Positions 61,858-64,000 of a stretch of DNA of 64,000 bases are shown one piece after another; within the stretch, counting starts at the first letter, position 1, and the number at the start of each line of letters is the position of its first letter. The stretch is taken from NCBI RefSeq assembly GCF_900111235.1, contig NZ_FOJI01000006.1, forward strand, positions 62,001 through 126,000, given 5' to 3'. Below the pieces are notes generated by a model. It was not told the DNA's origin. It did no database searches and saw only the letters and a list, made by a program, of their open reading frames with translations. Origin of the DNA: [Clostridium] fimetarium (lineage in GTDB: Bacteria > Bacillota > Clostridia > Lachnospirales > Lachnospiraceae). Position numbers and translations under genes: made by a program.

Positions 61858-63651
61858 ATGTTAAAAAAAGTATATAGGAACCTTCCTTTTAAGAAACAGT
61901 TAATGTTATTTTTGACTGTAATAGGGTTGATTTGTGGCATTGTTATAGCTATAGTTATATATTTTTTTGAAACAAATCAAGTCAAGAAAAACTCAACTTA
62001 TTTAATTAATAATACAACAAAACAAACAGCAACAATGTTTAATAGCAGACTTGAAATAATTTTAAATCAATATAATAAACTTGGAGATAATTTAAGCCTG
62101 TGGAGGCTTGTTAATGATAGATATAGTTCCGAAAATAGTGCTCAAAAGTATGATGATATTATTGAGATTTATAATAAAATGGATGAGATATATTCTAACA
62201 ATGGCGAAATAATGGATTCAATATATTTTGAGAATTCACATGGAACGGTAGTACAGATTTATAAAGATATGGTATACGATAAGGCATCTGCCGATCTTGG
62301 ATCCTATAATCTTAACCAGAATCCAGAAAATTATGGGTATATCTGGATTAATAATCATGAAGATAGCATCTTTAAGACAAAAATACCTCGAAATGTAATT
62401 ACTATTGTACAAAAACTTAAAAATTTAAAAAATGAAGAAATCGGAACAATGATTCTTAATTTAAAAAGTAATTATTTTGAAAAATTATTGAATCAGGTAG
62501 AAATTAGTGAAAATGGATATGCTATGTTATTGAGCGAAGATGGATATATGATATCAGATGTAGTTGATGAGAAATTTATGTTAACAAAAGAGGAACAAGA
62601 TTTGCTATTACAACAAGCACAAGTGAATACTGTAAATACAGAAATAAAAGGCACAAATTCAAACCAAAATATGTTTCTATATTATGCACCATTAAAAGTA
62701 AATAACTGGTATCTAGTGTCAGTTGTACCATATAATGATTTGATGAGTAGCTCAAGACAATTGGCCTACGTCTTAACTTTGATTATAATAATTGTATTGG
62801 TAGTAGCCATTATTATTTCTGCATTTTTAGCGACATTAATCACAAGACCTATTGAAAAATTGTCAAAGCAAGTAATTGAGTTTCAGACTAATCCCAACGT
62901 TGAATTTGAAGTGAAGTCAGGGTATGAACTTACAACGTTAGCAAATGGGCTATCAAGTTTGAAAATGTCTGTTGAAAAATTATTGGATCAAGTACGCATT
63001 GAGCAAGAGCAAAAGGCGAAATTGAAACTCCTTATGCTTCAGGCGCAGATACAACCACATTTTTTGTATAATACATTAGCTTCAATCAACCAACTAATTA
63101 ATTTGAAAGAAAATAGCAAGGCAAGCAAAATGTGTGAAGCTTTGTCAAAGTTTTATCGATTAGGCCTTAGTAATGGAAAGGACATTATTTCTGTGAAAGA
63201 GGAAATAGAACATATCAAAAATTATCTTTTTATACAAAAATATCGATATGAAAAAGATTTTGAATATAGTATTAATATTGCTGAAAATATTATGGACATG
63301 AATATTTTAAAATTATCATTACAACCTTTGGTTGAAAATGCAATATATCATGGTATTAAAAACAAAGAGGATATTGGTATGATAGTAATTTCAGGATATA
63401 AAGCTGAGAATACAATGATTTTGGAAATATTTGATGATGGTTGTGGCATGACAGAAGATGAATTAAAACAAATCAGAGAAAATGCAAATTCACTTTCAAA
63501 TGAAGTGATGGATAGTGGTTTTGGAATATACAATGTCAGCAGCCGACTAAAACTGTTTTTTGGAAATGAGGCCCAACTTATGTTTGACAGTAGTAAAGGT
63601 GTTTATACCCAGGTAAAGATTATCATTCCTTTAGATAAGTTAGGAGAATAA
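61858..63651 (+). CDS. YesM-type sensor histidine kinase
   Basis: A 597-residue membrane kinase. A transmembrane helix (about 16-35), an outer dCache-like sensor (about 36-295), a second helix (about 302-325) and a HAMP domain (about 326-378, LITRPIEKLSKQVIEF) come first. The His_kinase domain has the phospho-acceptor His401 in AQIQPHFLYNTLASINQL, and the ATPase domain has LSLQPLVENAIYHGIKNK and DDGCGMTEDEL. YesM/YesN systems commonly control neighbouring CUT1 sugar transporters. GGAGGA precedes the ATG. The response regulator starts four bases after the stop. Confidence 0.95.
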   Translation: MLKKVYRNLPFKKQLMLFLTVIGLICGIVIAIVIYFFETNQVKKNSTYLINNTTKQTATMFNSRLEIILNQYNKLGDNLSLWRLVNDRYSSENSAQKYDDIIEIYNKMDEIYSNNGEIMDSIYFENSHGTVVQIYKDMVYDKASADLGSYNLNQNPENYGYIWINNHEDSIFKTKIPRNVITIVQKLKNLKNEEIGTMILNLKSNYFEKLLNQVEISENGYAMLLSEDGYMISDVVDEKFMLTKEEQDLLLQQAQVNTVNTEIKGTNSNQNMFLYYAPLKVNNWYLVSVVPYNDLMSSSRQLAYVLTLIIIIVLVVAIIISAFLATLITRPIEKLSKQVIEFQTNPNVEFEVKSGYELTTLANGLSSLKMSVEKLLDQVRIEQEQKAKLKLLMLQAQIQPHFLYNTLASINQLINLKENSKASKMCEALSKFYRLGLSNGKDIISVKEEIEHIKNYLFIQKYRYEKDFEYSINIAENIMDMNILKLSLQPLVENAIYHGIKNKEDIGMIVISGYKAENTMILEIFDDGCGMTEDELKQIRENANSLSNEVMDSGFGIYNVSSRLKLFFGNEAQLMFDSSKGVYTQVKIIIPLDKLGE

Positions 63652-63655
63652 TGCT

Positions 63656-64000
63656 ATGTACAGATTAATGATAGTTGATGATGATGAAATAATAAGAGAA
63701 GGACTCGTTAAAAATATTAACTGGAATGAGAATGGAATTCAAGTAGTAGCAGAAGCAAAAAATGGTAAAGAAGCGCTCGAAAAGATAGAATTATTTATAC
63801 CAGAGATTATTTTGTCTGATATTAAAATGCCATTTATGGACGGGATAGAACTTGCAAAATATTTATATGAACACAACCCTCAAATAAAAATACTTTTATT
63901 ATCTGCGTATGAAGAATTTGAATATGCAAAGAAAGCACTACAGTATCATGTTAGCGATTATATTATGAAATATGAAAGTAATGATGTGATTCTTGATAGA
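63656..64000 (+). CDS. YesN-type response regulator, N-terminal part
   Basis: Open to the window edge; 115 residues are visible. The receiver domain shows MIVDDDEIIREGLVKNINW, the phospho-acceptor Asp55 in ILSDIKMPFMDG, and the conserved Lys in SDYIMKYES, where most relatives have KP rather than KY. An AraC-type DNA-binding domain is expected beyond the edge. TAGGAGA lies before the ATG. It should be the partner of the preceding kinase and likely activates the sugar transport operon. Confidence 0.92.
   Translation, partial: MYRLMIVDDDEIIREGLVKNINWNENGIQVVAEAKNGKEALEKIELFIPEIILSDIKMPFMDGIELAKYLYEHNPQIKILLLSAYEEFEYAKKALQYHVSDYIMKYESNDVILDR

Overview
The window looks like chromosomal DNA of a low-GC, Gram-positive anaerobe of the Clostridia, most likely a plant-polysaccharide-degrading Lachnospiraceae. 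The supporting evidence is A/T-rich codon use, strong Shine-Dalgarno (SD) sites with many TTG/GTG starts, a SpoVB-like flippase, an Isc-type cysteine desulfurase/scaffold pair, a dockerin-bearing pectate lyase, a YesM/YesN-type two-component system and a 1,409-residue activase/dehydratase fusion. Product names come from reading protein motifs; no database search was possible. I saw no rRNA, tRNA, CRISPR array, transposase or phage gene.

Region 1 (about 360-19500) is a sulfur-to-siroheme block. A consensus promoter leads into sulfate uptake (sbp-cysTWA), APS reductase (aprAB), ATP sulfurylase (cysDN), a short siroheme sulfite reductase, a TusA-like protein and a thioredoxin-like protein. Next come a ThiS-like sulfur carrier whose Gly-Gly-Gly is followed by two extra residues, an E1-like adenylating enzyme and a JAMM metalloprotease. 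The last three match the protein-thiocarboxylate logic described for homocysteine synthesis in Wolinella (HcyS/HcyF/HcyD). After a hairpin come hemA, sirC, hemC, cobA-hemD, hemB and hemL, which supply the siroheme that the sulfite reductase needs, then tspO. This region is the most interesting system in the window.

Region 2 (19600-27300) holds a 35-residue basic protein, a SpoVB-like flippase on the minus strand, an iscR-iscS-iscU-mnmA operon, a PHP-family phosphatase and a secreted PL9-type pectate lyase with an N-terminal dockerin. Region 3 (27700-37100) is the lower-glycolysis block gap-pgk-tpiA-gpmI followed by secG, rnr, smpB and a YebC-family gene, with a large palindromic element between rnr and smpB. 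Region 4 (37200-44000) carries signalling genes (PilZ, a YvyF-like zinc-ribbon protein, a HEAT-like protein, CheV), a repeat-rich membrane protein, hisH-hisF and ung.

Region 5 (44000-51300) is more accessory. An ArsR repressor and an EFR1-type flavodoxin/ferredoxin share a palindromic operator. An ABC-FtsX exporter follows, then a padR-DUF1700-DUF4097 operon with two operators, a cluster of perfect palindromes and tandem repeats, and an orphan RhuM-Fic protein. Region 6 (51300-64000) has the large BadF/HgdB-like protein (minus strand), a rhomboid-like protein without a visible catalytic serine, pyruvate kinase, a sugar ABC transporter and a YesM/YesN-type two-component system cut by the window end.

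Short tandem repeats have expanded inside several unrelated genes (aprA, the 641-residue membrane protein, the rhomboid-like gene) and in several intergenic gaps, which suggests a genome prone to slippage or tolerant of it.
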